This document shows positions 7,980 to 17,090 of a stretch of DNA of 64,000 bases, one piece after another. The notes beneath the pieces are model-generated. The model did no database searches and was not told the DNA's origin. It worked only from the letters and a program-made list of their open reading frames with translations. Source of the DNA: G963691835 sp963691835 (GTDB lineage: Bacteria > Pseudomonadota > Alphaproteobacteria > Thalassobaculales > Thalassobaculaceae); assembly GCA_963691835.1 (NCBI GenBank), contig OY829383.1, positions 496,001-560,000 on the forward strand. Direction: 5' to 3'. The translations under genes were made by a program, and so were the position numbers. The stretch's first letter is position 1, and the number at the start of each line of letters is the position of its first letter.

Positions 7980-8104
7980 CGATCCTCTTGGAGGCGGAGT
8001 TGGCGGGCCTTGCAGAACGTCTTCCCGGTAATCAAATCGTGTCCACTGGGGGCCTAGACCAGCAACAGGCGGATATTGGGGCGCCCCGCTCCGCCAAAGG
8101 GTGA
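7961..8104 (+). pseudogene. dprA: Out-of-frame remnant of the DprA winged-helix domain
   Basis: In the frame offset from dprA this stretch reads ILEFALTILLEAELAGLAER then LPGNQIVSTG, which matches the usual end of the DprA_WH domain (a leucine-rich helix, then a small beta wing). It stops at 8102-8104, 13 bases before the topA ATG. It has no start of its own. It is best explained as the 3' end of dprA separated by a single-base frameshift. Confidence 0.8.
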
Positions 8105-8117
8105 GCAATCGGATCGT

Positions 8118-10799
8118 ATGGACGTCGTCGTCGTTGAGTCTCCAGCCAAGGCCAAGACCATCAACCGCTACCTCGGTAGCGGCTATAACGTCCTTGCGAG
8201 CTACGGTCATATCCGGGATCTGCCCGCGAAAGATGGATCGGTCCGGCCCGATGAGGACTTCTCCATGTCCTGGGTTGCGGATCCGAAAGCCGAGAAACAG
8301 ATCCGTGAGATTGCCAAAGCCGTTAAAGGCGCGGACCGGCTGATCCTCGCAACCGACCCTGATCGGGAGGGGGAGGCCATCTCCTGGCACGTTCAGGCGG
8401 TGCTTCAGGAGCGGAAGGCGCTCCGGGATGTAGAAGTCAAACGGGTGGTCTTCCACGAGATCACGAAGGGCGCTGTCCTCGACGCGATGGAGCATCCGCG
8501 CGATGTGGACCACGCCCTTGTCGATGCCTATCTCGCCCGCCGCGCGCTCGACTACCTGGTGGGCTTCACCCTCTCTCCGGTGCTGTGGCGCAAACTCCCG
8601 GGTTCCCGGTCGGCGGGCCGGGTCCAATCCGTTGCCCTGCGCCTGGTGTGCGAGCGGGAGGCGGAAATCGAGGCCTTCCGGGCGGAAGAGTATTGGTCGG
8701 TCGAAACCACCTTCCTGACCCCGGAAAAGAAACCTTTCACCGCGCGGCTGACCCATTTGGATGGCAAGCGCCTTGATAAACTCGGCCTCAAGTCCGAGGC
8801 AGACGCGAAAGCCGCCGTCGCCGCGATCGAGGCCGGTGTCCAAAGCGTCGCCGGGATCGACCGCCGCCGCGTGAAGCGGAACCCGCAGCCCCCCTTCACC
8901 ACATCGACCCTGCAGCAGGAAGCGAGCCGGAAGCTCGGCTTTGGTGCCAGCCGGACCATGCAGATCGCCCAGCGCCTTTACGAGGGCGTGGATATCGGCG
9001 GCGAGACGGTCGGCCTGATCACCTATATGCGGACCGACGGCGTTCAGCTCAGTGGCGAAGCCGTCGGCCAGATCCGGGCCGCGATCGGCCGGGAGCACGG
9101 GGACCGGTATCTCCCCAATGCGCCGCGCATGTACAAGTCCAAGGCAAAGAACGCCCAGGAAGCACACGAAGCCATCCGGCCGACGGACGTGTTCCGCCGG
9201 CCGTCCGACATGCGGCGCATTCTCGATCCGGATATGGCCCGTCTCTACGAGCTGATCTGGAAACGGGCTGTCGCCAGCCAAATGGCCAGTGCGGAGTTGG
9301 ACCAGACCACCGTGACCATCCGCGATGGCGGCGGAAAGGCGGAACTGCGGGCAACGGGCTCAATCGTCGCGTTCGACGGCTTCCTCGCTCTGTATGTCGA
9401 GGACAAGGACGACGCGGAAGCTGACGGTGAAGACGGCCGCCTCCTGCCTCCGATGAAGGAACGGGACGCGTTGGAACGGACGGGCATCAAGCCGGAACAG
9501 CATTTCACTCAGCCGCCGCCGCGCTACAGCGAAGCAAGTCTGGTCAAGAAGCTAGAGGAACTCGGCATCGGCCGCCCCTCCACCTACGCGTCCATCCTTC
9601 AGGTGCTGCAGGACCGGGACTATGTCCGGCTCGACAAACGCCGGTTCATTCCCTCGGATCGCGGTCGGCTCGTGACGTCGTTCCTGTCGAATTTCTTCGC
9701 CCGGTATGTCGAGTACTCGTTCACGGCCGATCTGGAGCGCGAACTGGATGAGATCTCCGACGGCAAGCTCGACTGGAAGGAAGTGCTTCGGCGCTTCTGG
9801 GGAACCTTCAGCGGCTCCGTCGACGAGACCAAGGATCTCACGATCACCCAGGTCCTGGACGCGGTCGACGCGGACCTTGGGCGCCACTTCTTCAAGACCG
9901 ATGAGAACGGAGAGCCGATCCGGACGTGCCCGTCCTGCGATGGTGGCCGGCTGGGTCTCAAACTCGGGCGCTATGGCGGCTTTATCGGCTGCTCCAACTA
10001 TCCGGAGTGCAAGTACACCAAGCAGCTCGCCGACGCCGTTCATGAGAAGACCGGAGAGGGCGAACCAGCGCCGTCGAACGAGCCCAAGGTGCTGGGCACC
10101 GACCCGGAGACAGGTAAGCCCGTAACCCTCCGCCGCGGTCCCTACGGACATTACGTCCAGTTGGGCGAGGCGGGCGACGACGGGCCGAAGTCGAAGCCAA
10201 AACGTACCTCAATCCCAGCCAAGCTCGACCCGGCCGACGTCACGTTCGACATAGCGCTCGGACTGCTGGCCCTACCGCGGCCGGTCGGCCCGGACCCCGA
10301 GACGGGCGACATGATCTCTGCCGGGATCGGGCGTTTCGGGCCCTACCTGAAGTTGGGCACCACCTACAAATCCATTCCGGCCGCCGATGGACCTCTGGAG
10401 GTCTTGAGCATTGGCCTCAACCGCGCCGTGACGCTGTTGGCCGAGAAGAAGGGGAGCCGCGCGGCCGCCAAGACCCTGGGAGAGAAGAAGGGCAAACCTG
10501 TCACCCTGCACTCCGGCCGCTATGGTCCGTACGTGCAGCTCGGCACCGTCCGCGCGACCCTGCCGAAAGGCGAGGAGGCTGAGGGGCTGACCTTGGAGCG
10601 TGCGATCGAGTTGATCGACGCCAAGGCTGCGAAAGGCGGCGGCGCCAAGAAGACGGCGGCGACGAAGACCACAACGAAGAAAACCGCCGCAAAGAAAAAG
10701 ACGCCCGCCAAAAAAGCCGCCCCCAAGAAAACTGCGGCGAAAAAAACGGCGGCCGCGAACGCCAAGCCAGCACCGGATCTCGACGCGGCCGATGACTGA
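8118..10799 (+). CDS. topA: DNA topoisomerase I
   Basis: An 893-residue type IA topoisomerase that relaxes negative supercoils. The start at 8118 gives MDVVVVESPAKAKTINRYLG, the usual first residues of the Toprim domain; an upstream ATG at 8076 would add 14 unconserved residues. Further motifs are DPDREGEAISWH, the catalytic tyrosine in ITYMRTDGV, and one four-cysteine zinc finger (CPSC...CSNYPEC) followed by topo C-terminal repeats with GRYGPYVQLG. The last 60 residues are a lysine/alanine-rich, H1-like tail typical of alphaproteobacterial TopA. rnr follows after 30 bases. Confidence 0.97.
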   Translation: MDVVVVESPAKAKTINRYLGSGYNVLASYGHIRDLPAKDGSVRPDEDFSMSWVADPKAEKQIREIAKAVKGADRLILATDPDREGEAISWHVQAVLQERKALRDVEVKRVVFHEITKGAVLDAMEHPRDVDHALVDAYLARRALDYLVGFTLSPVLWRKLPGSRSAGRVQSVALRLVCEREAEIEAFRAEEYWSVETTFLTPEKKPFTARLTHLDGKRLDKLGLKSEADAKAAVAAIEAGVQSVAGIDRRRVKRNPQPPFTTSTLQQEASRKLGFGASRTMQIAQRLYEGVDIGGETVGLITYMRTDGVQLSGEAVGQIRAAIGREHGDRYLPNAPRMYKSKAKNAQEAHEAIRPTDVFRRPSDMRRILDPDMARLYELIWKRAVASQMASAELDQTTVTIRDGGGKAELRATGSIVAFDGFLALYVEDKDDAEADGEDGRLLPPMKERDALERTGIKPEQHFTQPPPRYSEASLVKKLEELGIGRPSTYASILQVLQDRDYVRLDKRRFIPSDRGRLVTSFLSNFFARYVEYSFTADLERELDEISDGKLDWKEVLRRFWGTFSGSVDETKDLTITQVLDAVDADLGRHFFKTDENGEPIRTCPSCDGGRLGLKLGRYGGFIGCSNYPECKYTKQLADAVHEKTGEGEPAPSNEPKVLGTDPETGKPVTLRRGPYGHYVQLGEAGDDGPKSKPKRTSIPAKLDPADVTFDIALGLLALPRPVGPDPETGDMISAGIGRFGPYLKLGTTYKSIPAADGPLEVLSIGLNRAVTLLAEKKGSRAAAKTLGEKKGKPVTLHSGRYGPYVQLGTVRATLPKGEEAEGLTLERAIELIDAKAAKGGGAKKTAATKTTTKKTAAKKKTPAKKAAPKKTAAKKTAAANAKPAPDLDAADD

Positions 10800-10829
10800 T
10801 CCCCTCGCGCGGATCCAGGCAGACCGCCG

Positions 10830-13085
10830 ATGAGCCGCCGCGACAAATCCCCTCCCCCGCTCCCGACACGAGAGCAGATCATCGCGTTTGTGAGCGAGAG
10901 CACAGGGGCGGTTGGACGGCGGGAGATCGCCCGCGCCTTCAACATCAAAGGTCTCGACAGGGTGCATCTGAAGGCCCTCCTGAAGGAGCTCGTCGCCGAA
11001 GGAGCTGTCGAGATCGCCGGTAGCAAAAGGGTCCGAACGTCCGGCTCTTTGCCGTCTGTTGCGGTCCTCGTCGTCCGTTCGATCGATCAGGACGGCCATG
11101 TCATCGGGGCTTTCACTTTCGAGCCGGATGATGGGGGCGACCTGCCGCCAGTCCGGGTTGTCCAGGACAGGAAAGGTGGCCCAGCACCCGGACCGGGTGA
11201 CCGCGTGCTTGCCCGGATCGAACGGACGAGCGCGGATCATGTCGTCGGCCGGGTCATGCGCATCCTGGACCGGGGTGCGGCGCGCGCCATCGCCGTTGTG
11301 GAGAAAGTCGGCAGAGACTTCCGGGCCCGCCCGGTGGAACGCGGCGCAAGGGGGGACTTTCTTCTCTCCACCCAGGACGCCGCGGAGGTGAGCCCGGGCG
11401 ACCTTGTCGCGGTGGAAGCGATGCCCCGGGATCGCGCGGGGCTGAAGCGCGGGCGGATCGTCGAACGCCTGGGCTCCCTCGATCATCCGAACGCGATCAG
11501 CCGATTGGCGGTAAACGAGTTCGACATTCCGGAGGCCTTCCCCGCCGCCGCCATCGCTCAAGCGGAGAAGGCAAAGCCAGTCTCTCTCGGCAATCGGACG
11601 GATCTACGGTCCGTGCCGTTGATCACCATCGACGGGTCTGATGCCCGGGACTTCGATGACGCAGTGTGGGCCAGCCCGGATACTGAAGACGACAATCCCG
11701 GTGGATGGCGGCTCCTGGTGGCCATCGCAGATGTGGCTCACTACGTCCGTCCGGGAGACCCCTTGGACCGGGCGGCACGGGAACGCGGAAACTCCGTCTA
11801 CTTCCCGGACAGAGTGGTGCCCATGCTGCCGGAGGCTCTGTCGAACGGCCTCTGCTCCCTCCGCCCCAAGGAGGACAGGGCCTGTCTTGCGGTGGAGATC
11901 CGCATCGGCCCCCGTGGCCGGAAGATCGATCATCGTTTCTTGCGCGGGCTGATGCGATCGGCCGCACGCCTCACCTACGAACAGGTGCAAGCCGCCTGGG
12001 AAGATCGCCTTCCGTCGGACGAGGCAGACCTGATCCCCGAGGACGTCCTGGGGCCGTTAAGGGGCGCCTACGCGGCCCTCCTCATGGCACGGGAACGGCG
12101 GGGAGCGTTGGATCTCGACCTTCCCGAACGTAGGGTCTCCATCGGAGATGACGGAACAGTCCAGGGCATCGAGGTCCGCGAGCGCTTGGACAGCCACAGG
12201 CTGATCGAGGAATTCATGGTGACGGCGAATGTCTGCGCGGCGGAGACGCTGGAGCAGCACCGGATGGCCTGCATGTACCGGGTCCACGACCGTCCCGACC
12301 CGGAGAAGGTGGAATCCCTTCGGGAGGTTCTCTCGTCCATGGACATTGCTTTCCCGCCGGCCGGATCGGTTCAGGCAAAGACATTCAACACGACACTTGG
12401 GCAGGTAAAAGACACACCTGAGGAGCGCATGGTGAATGAGCTGATCCTCCGCTCCCAGGCCCAGGCCGTTTACGCACCCCACAATCTCGGCCATTTCGGA
12501 TTGTCGCTCCGCCGGTATGCGCATTTCACGAGCCCGATCCGTCGATACTCGGATCTCATCGTTCATCGGGGATTGATCGCAGCACTCGGCTTCGGGCCTG
12601 ATGGATTGAAAGATCGTGCACCGGACGGACTTGTCGAAACCGGCGAGTACATCTCCATGACCGAGAGGCGTGCTGCGGCCGCCGAAAGGAGAACGGTCGA
12701 CCGGTTCTGCGCCCGCTATCTCTCCGACAGGGCCGGGGAAACGTTCGGGGGAAGCGTCTCGGGGATCGGGAAGTTCGGGCTCTTCGTCCGCTTGGACGGG
12801 TTTCCGGCCGACGGCCTCCTACCCATGAAACGTCTACCAGACGACTACTACGATATTGACGATGCAAGCCGCGCTCTGGTCGGCCGGTCAACCGGGCGCC
12901 GGCTGGCGCTGGGAGACAGCGTTGAGGTCATCCTGAGAGAGGCGGACCCGGTCACGGGCGGCATCACGCTGGACTACGTCTCCGGTGGCAGCCAGTCGAA
13001 GCCGATAGATCGACGCCAACGGTCGCGCGGCAGACCCAAGACAAAACGATCTCACAAGAAAGGTCGGCCAAATCGACGAAAGTGA
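10830..13085 (+). CDS. rnr: Ribonuclease R
   Basis: A 751-residue 3'-5' exoribonuclease of the RNB family, degrading structured RNA. Order: an N-terminal winged helix (REQIIAFVSES, GRREIARAFNIKG), cold-shock-like domains, the RNB catalytic core with GSDARDFDDAVW (catalytic Asp cluster), then an S1 domain (GIGKFGLFVRLDGFPADGL) and a basic tail rich in Arg and Lys. All catalytic aspartates are present. It lies directly after topA, probably co-transcribed. The topA-rnr order is common in Rhodospirillales and Rhizobiales. Confidence 0.96.
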   Translation: MSRRDKSPPPLPTREQIIAFVSESTGAVGRREIARAFNIKGLDRVHLKALLKELVAEGAVEIAGSKRVRTSGSLPSVAVLVVRSIDQDGHVIGAFTFEPDDGGDLPPVRVVQDRKGGPAPGPGDRVLARIERTSADHVVGRVMRILDRGAARAIAVVEKVGRDFRARPVERGARGDFLLSTQDAAEVSPGDLVAVEAMPRDRAGLKRGRIVERLGSLDHPNAISRLAVNEFDIPEAFPAAAIAQAEKAKPVSLGNRTDLRSVPLITIDGSDARDFDDAVWASPDTEDDNPGGWRLLVAIADVAHYVRPGDPLDRAARERGNSVYFPDRVVPMLPEALSNGLCSLRPKEDRACLAVEIRIGPRGRKIDHRFLRGLMRSAARLTYEQVQAAWEDRLPSDEADLIPEDVLGPLRGAYAALLMARERRGALDLDLPERRVSIGDDGTVQGIEVRERLDSHRLIEEFMVTANVCAAETLEQHRMACMYRVHDRPDPEKVESLREVLSSMDIAFPPAGSVQAKTFNTTLGQVKDTPEERMVNELILRSQAQAVYAPHNLGHFGLSLRRYAHFTSPIRRYSDLIVHRGLIAALGFGPDGLKDRAPDGLVETGEYISMTERRAAAAERRTVDRFCARYLSDRAGETFGGSVSGIGKFGLFVRLDGFPADGLLPMKRLPDDYYDIDDASRALVGRSTGRRLALGDSVEVILREADPVTGGITLDYVSGGSQSKPIDRRQRSRGRPKTKRSHKKGRPNRRK

Positions 13086-13136
13086 ATGATCCGCCTCTGG
13101 ACCCGGGTCTTCGCTTGCAAACGGTCACAATCAGGT

Positions 13137-13169
13137 CAATATTCTATTGAATACATTGGGACTGTCCCA
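13137..13169. promoter_or_regulatory. Two adjacent palindromes before the S41 protease gene
   Basis: TATTC-TATT-GAATA (13140-13153) sits within an imperfect CAAT/ATTG repeat and is followed by a perfect 13-base palindrome TGGGAC-T-GTCCCA at 13157-13169. They end 30 bases before the protease ATG, where an operator for a local repressor would lie. No regulator is encoded next to it. The function is unknown. Confidence 0.3.
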
Positions 13170-13198
13170 TTGGGTCGACGGCTCCACAAATTGGCACG

Positions 13199-14767
13199 AT
13201 GAACAAGACGGTACGAACGACCATCCGCTCTCGGACAATCGCGATCTCGGTGTTGGGATCGCTCCTGTCCGCCTGCGCGATGCCGCCGCCTACGGTCGAC
13301 CCGACAGTCTTTGATAAGCGTACGACGGCCGAAATGCTGTCCGCTGCTTATGAGGGCATCCAGACATTCCATATAGACGAGCCCAACGTGCCGGAGGTTG
13401 CGACGTCGGGTTTGGAGGGATTGTCGGAGATCGACGATCGTTACGCGGTGTCGAGAGAGGACGGCATGGTGTCGGTCACGTATGACGACATCCAACTCGC
13501 CTCCTTTCCAGAGCCGGATGCGGATGATGTGCCGCGCTGGAGCATGCTGAGTGCCGCCGCCATCGATGTGGGCCGCATCGCCTCACCGGAGCTTGAGAGC
13601 GCCAGCCCGGAAGACATCTACGAAACAGTTCTTGATGCCGCGATCGGTCAACTCGACCGTTTCTCCCGCTACGCCAGCGCCGAGAAAGCGAAGGAGAACC
13701 GGGCGCAACGCCAGGGATACTCCGGGATCGGCATCAGTCTTGGGATCGTTGACGGGCGCCCGGTCATAACCGGCGTTTTCATCGGCTCTCCCGCCGCGGA
13801 GGCCGGTTTGGTCGTCGGCGATGTTCTCCTCTCAGTGGATGGTACCCAAGTCACCGACATTGGCATCCAGGCCATCGCGAACATCGTCCGCGGGCCAACG
13901 GGAACATCCGTCCAACTCCGGATCGCGTCCGGCACAACGAATGCCGTCCACGCACTCTCGGTGTCCCGACGAAAAGTGATCGAGCAGACCATTTACGCGA
14001 AACGCCTGGGCCCCCTCGCGCATATCCGGGTTACCGGCTTTAACGAACGGACCGAAGACGACATGCGCCGGGCGCTTGCCCGTACCCGGTCCGATCATCA
14101 ACCGCTGCAGGGGGTTATCCTGGATCTGCGGGGCAACCGTGGCGGTGTTCTGCCGGATGCGATCGCGCTGAGCAATCTGTTCGTTGAGGACGGCACGCTT
14201 CTCAAGATGCACGGGCGGCACGGCATGGCCCGGAAACGCTATGATGCCGATCGTGGCGACACGATCCAAGGTCGGCCCATGGTCGTCCTCATCGATAGCG
14301 GGTCGGCATCGGCCTCCGAAGTCGTCGCTTCGGCACTCCAGGATGCGGAGCGGGCGGTTGTCATAGGCTCCCGCTCGTACGGGAAGGGAACGGTACAGAT
14401 GATCCGCCCTCTTCCGAACAAGGGGGAACTGATCCTCACCTGGGCCCGAATGTACGCGCCATCCGGCTATGCGCTGTCCACCTACGGCGTCATGCCGGAC
14501 ATTTGCACCTTCGACGGCGAGAGCGTTGAAGAGATCCTGGCAAACCTGTCGGACCCGGAAGCGCCGGACGCCGTCGCCCGGGAACTCCGCGTGGCGGTCG
14601 GAACCCTGCCCGCGACAGAACGCACCGCGTTGCTTCAAGCTTGCCCGGACGTGCCCCGCGGGGACGAGAACGTCGATCTGGCTCTCGACGTCGCCAGAGC
14701 GTTGTTGGATGACCCGATCCTCTATGCCACCGCGTTTCGGACACCGTCCGTCGCAATGCGCCCGTGA
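13199..14767 (+). CDS. S41 (C-terminal processing) lipoprotein protease
   Basis: A 522-residue envelope protease. A signal peptide ends in a lipobox (LLSAC, Cys26), so it is predicted to be lipid-anchored. A PDZ domain spans roughly residues 175-250 (GIGISLGIVDGRPVITGVF, SPAAEAGLVVGDVLLSVDG). The peptidase S41 domain follows, with LDLRGNRGGVL, the catalytic serine in DSGSASASE near residue 370, and the lysine in YGKGTVQ near 396. It is related to CtpA/tail-specific proteases but is longer at the N-terminus. It stands alone between rnr and rpmG with palindromes in its promoter region. Its substrate is not evident. Confidence 0.88.
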   Translation: MNKTVRTTIRSRTIAISVLGSLLSACAMPPPTVDPTVFDKRTTAEMLSAAYEGIQTFHIDEPNVPEVATSGLEGLSEIDDRYAVSREDGMVSVTYDDIQLASFPEPDADDVPRWSMLSAAAIDVGRIASPELESASPEDIYETVLDAAIGQLDRFSRYASAEKAKENRAQRQGYSGIGISLGIVDGRPVITGVFIGSPAAEAGLVVGDVLLSVDGTQVTDIGIQAIANIVRGPTGTSVQLRIASGTTNAVHALSVSRRKVIEQTIYAKRLGPLAHIRVTGFNERTEDDMRRALARTRSDHQPLQGVILDLRGNRGGVLPDAIALSNLFVEDGTLLKMHGRHGMARKRYDADRGDTIQGRPMVVLIDSGSASASEVVASALQDAERAVVIGSRSYGKGTVQMIRPLPNKGELILTWARMYAPSGYALSTYGVMPDICTFDGESVEEILANLSDPEAPDAVARELRVAVGTLPATERTALLQACPDVPRGDENVDLALDVARALLDDPILYATAFRTPSVAMRP

Positions 14768-14779
14768 CCGGGATTCGGC

Positions 14780-14807
14780 TTGACGCGGATCAGGATCCGG
14801 GTAGTAT
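14780..14807 (+). promoter_or_regulatory. Sigma-70 type promoter of rpmG
   Basis: TTGACG at 14780-14785 and TAGTAT at 14802-14807 are separated by 16 bases, close to the housekeeping consensus. The rpmG ATG follows 40 bases later with GAGAGGA as ribosome binding site. Confidence 0.6.
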
Positions 14808-14846
14808 CCGCGGCCCACGCGCGTCGAGATCCGAGAGGAACGTATT

Positions 14847-15014
14847 ATGGCCAAGCCGGCGACTGTCCTGATCAAGCTGGTGAGCACCGCCGACACCGGC
14901 TACTACTACGTGACCAAGAAGAACCCGAGGACTCAGACTGAGAAGCTTCAGTTCAAGAAGTACGATCCAGTCGCCCGGAAGCACGTTCTCTTCAAGGAAG
15001 CGAAAATCAAGTAA
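14847..15014 (+). CDS. rpmG: 50S ribosomal protein L33
   Basis: A 55-residue ribosomal protein L33, part of the large subunit near the E site. It begins MAKPATVLIKLVST and continues YYYVTKKNPRTQTEKL, KKYDPVARKHV, the standard L33 sequence. This is the cysteine-free form, which does not bind zinc. It has its own promoter and an intrinsic terminator immediately downstream, so it is a single-gene unit. Confidence 0.97.
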   Translation: MAKPATVLIKLVSTADTGYYYVTKKNPRTQTEKLQFKKYDPVARKHVLFKEAKIK

Positions 15015-15037
15015 AGCGCTTTAGCGTGTGACGAAGG

Positions 15038-15066
15038 GGCCGCGGCGCTATCACGCGGCCTTTTTT
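15038..15066 (+). terminator. Intrinsic terminator of rpmG
   Basis: A 7-bp GC stem (GGCCGCG / CGCGGCC) is followed directly by six T residues at 15061-15066, 24 bases past the rpmG stop. It is a textbook Rho-independent terminator. Confidence 0.9.
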
Positions 15067-15119
15067 GATTCCGGTGCGATGCGGCTTCGAGCCGGGGTGT
15101 GAGCTCCGCAGGTGTGCCT

Positions 15120-16535
15120 TCAACCGCCGATCACGCCGGTCTTGCGCGCCTCTGCCTCTTCCACTTCATCAATGGCGACGACACGGTTCCGACCGGTCCG
15201 TTTCGCCTGATAGAGCGCCTGATCCGCAGCTTCGATCAGGGTATCGGCGGTATCGCCGACCCGCATCATGGCCAAGCCGACACTGATGGTCACGCCAAGC
15301 GGCTTTTCCAGATCGGGCAGCCACACGGGCTGCTTCTCCACCCTGTCGCGAATGCGCTCTGCAACCTTGCGGGCAAAATCGACCGGCGTGTCCGGCATGA
15401 CAACGACGAACTCCTCGCCTCCCAGCCGGGCGACGAGATCCACGGTGCGAACGCTGTTCCGCATGACCTGGGCCAGGGATTCGAGAACCCGGTCACCCAT
15501 CGCGTGACCATGCTCGTCGTTAACGCGTTTGAACTTGTCCACGTCCAGCATCATCACGCCGAGCGGCTTGTCGTTCTTCGTCGCATTCTCCATCAGCCCG
15601 CCAAGGTGAGCCATCAGATAGCGGCGATTGTGGAGACCTGTGAGACTGTCCACGAGCGCCAACGACAGTGACTGTTCGTAGTTGGTTCGAAGCAGATCAT
15701 GGAAACGGCGCCGGCGGATCTGTGTTCTGACCCGAGCGCTCAGCTCGTTCCGGTCGAGCGGCCTGACCACATAGTCGTTGATCCCGATGTCCAGCGCCTT
15801 GGCCAACCGGTCGATCTGGTCCGACTCGCCGATCATCAGAATGGGTGTCTGACGGGTCCTCTCCTGCGCCCGGAGTTGAGACACGAGCCTCAAAGGGTCC
15901 CCTTCGGAGAGGTTGAGACTGATGATGATCATGTCGTAGTCCCCGGCAACAGCGGCGTCATAGCCCTGTGCTGGCGAGGCATAACGGTCGATGACGTGAC
16001 CATCCCTCCGGACCGTTTCCGACAGGTTTGCGGCTTCGATCGCGTTATCCTCAATCGTCAGAATGCTGGCACCGGAACTGTCGATCTCATCCATGCTCCG
16101 CGGTGGCCCCATGACGCCGAGTTGCGTCGAGGTCTGCTCCCGCAGCAACCACTCGTCGATCATCACTTTAAGCCGCAGCAGGGAGCGAACCCGCGCAAAC
16201 AACTCCACATCGTTCACCGGTTTGGTGAGGAAGTCATCCGCCCCGGCCTCAATGCCGCGAACACGGTCGCCGGGATCGCTGAGTGCCGTGACCATGATGA
16301 TGGGAACATGCATGGTGCGCGGATCTTCGCGCATCCGCTCACACACCTCGAAGCCGTCCATCTCCGGCATCATCACATCGAGCAAGATGATATCGGGAAT
16401 CTGGGTTCGGCAGATTTCAATGGCCTCCGGGCCGCTGGAAGCCGTCAGAACGTCGAAGTATTCACTGGTGAGCTTCGCCTCAAGCAGCTTGACGTTCGGC
16501 AAGACATCATCGACGACAAGGACCCGACCGGGCAT
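15120..16535 (-). CDS. pleD: PleD-type response regulator diguanylate cyclase
   Basis: A 471-residue protein with the PleD architecture: receiver 1 with phospho-acceptor Asp53 (LLDVMMP), a degenerate receiver 2 in which the equivalent strand reads MIIISLNLSEGD, and a GGDEF domain with GGEEF at residues 372-376. The inhibitory RxxD site (RTVD, 363-366) lies five residues before it, so product inhibition is likely. In Caulobacter, phosphorylated PleD dimerises and makes c-di-GMP at the stalked pole. It starts 6 bases after divK, the same operon order as in Caulobacter. Confidence 0.96.
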   Translation of the reverse strand: MPGRVLVVDDVLPNVKLLEAKLTSEYFDVLTASSGPEAIEICRTQIPDIILLDVMMPEMDGFEVCERMREDPRTMHVPIIMVTALSDPGDRVRGIEAGADDFLTKPVNDVELFARVRSLLRLKVMIDEWLLREQTSTQLGVMGPPRSMDEIDSSGASILTIEDNAIEAANLSETVRRDGHVIDRYASPAQGYDAAVAGDYDMIIISLNLSEGDPLRLVSQLRAQERTRQTPILMIGESDQIDRLAKALDIGINDYVVRPLDRNELSARVRTQIRRRRFHDLLRTNYEQSLSLALVDSLTGLHNRRYLMAHLGGLMENATKNDKPLGVMMLDVDKFKRVNDEHGHAMGDRVLESLAQVMRNSVRTVDLVARLGGEEFVVVMPDTPVDFARKVAERIRDRVEKQPVWLPDLEKPLGVTISVGLAMMRVGDTADTLIEAADQALYQAKRTGRNRVVAIDEVEEAEARKTGVIGG

Positions 16536-16541
16536 ACGGAC

Positions 16542-16925
16542 CTACCCGAGGAACTTTCGAACGGTCTCAAGGAAGTGGCTGACGGAGATCGGTTTAGCGA
16601 TGTACGCCTCACATCCCCCTTCGCGGATCTTCTCCTCATCCCCCTTCATGGCGAACGCAGTCACCGCGATCACGGGGATCGATCGAAGATTGTCGTCTTC
16701 CTTGATCCATTTCGTCACTTCCAGGCCGGAGACCTCAGGAAGCTGAATATCCATCAATATGAGATCCGGACGCATATCCCGCGCGATGCGGAGCGCCTCC
16801 ATACCGTCTCTGGTTTCCAGAATATCGTAACCATGCGCTTCGAGGAGATCGTGGAAGAGCTTCATATTAAGCTCGTTGTCCTCCACGATCAGGACCGTCT
16901 TTGCTGTTGGATCAGCTTCGGACAT
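16542..16925 (-). CDS. divK: DivK single-domain response regulator
   Basis: A 127-residue stand-alone receiver domain. It has the acidic pair in LIVEDNELNMKL, the phospho-acceptor Asp59 in LILMDIQLP, and the conserved Thr and Lys in VTAFAMKGDE and IAKPISV. DivK controls the DivJ/PleC/DivL-CckA system that sets CtrA phosphorylation. The ATG at 16925 (MSEADPTAKTVLIVEDN) gives the family length; a longer frame upstream adds unconserved residues. It is followed at 6 bases by pleD, a conserved alphaproteobacterial operon. Confidence 0.96.
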   Translation of the reverse strand: MSEADPTAKTVLIVEDNELNMKLFHDLLEAHGYDILETRDGMEALRIARDMRPDLILMDIQLPEVSGLEVTKWIKEDDNLRSIPVIAVTAFAMKGDEEKIREGGCEAYIAKPISVSHFLETVRKFLG

Positions 16926-17090
16926 CTTCTCGATGGTCTCCACACAACAAACGGAGGATGTTGCGCTGATAAGTGTTTTCCCAGGAGGCGGTCCGCGCAA
17001 TGCGCGCACATAGAATAGCCTCGCGGTCTACGATGCAAGAAACTTCGAGATTTAACAACACTGGAGCCGAACGGGTCGATGGAAGAGGCG

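Noticed and set aside
7917..9281. 454-codon minus-strand open frame across dprA and topA
   Set aside because: High GC content creates long antisense frames; topA motifs on the plus strand are unmistakable.
10272..11561. 429-codon minus-strand open frame across topA and rnr
   Set aside because: Antisense of conserved RNase R and TopA sequence, including the repetitive Lys/Ala tail.
15838..16130. Second receiver of PleD lacking the phospho-acceptor Asp as a defect
   Set aside because: Degeneration of this domain is the normal state in PleD proteins, where it acts as a dimerisation adaptor.
15699..17018. 439-codon plus-strand open frame across pleD and divK
   Set aside because: Antisense of two receiver-domain genes with intact phospho-acceptor motifs.
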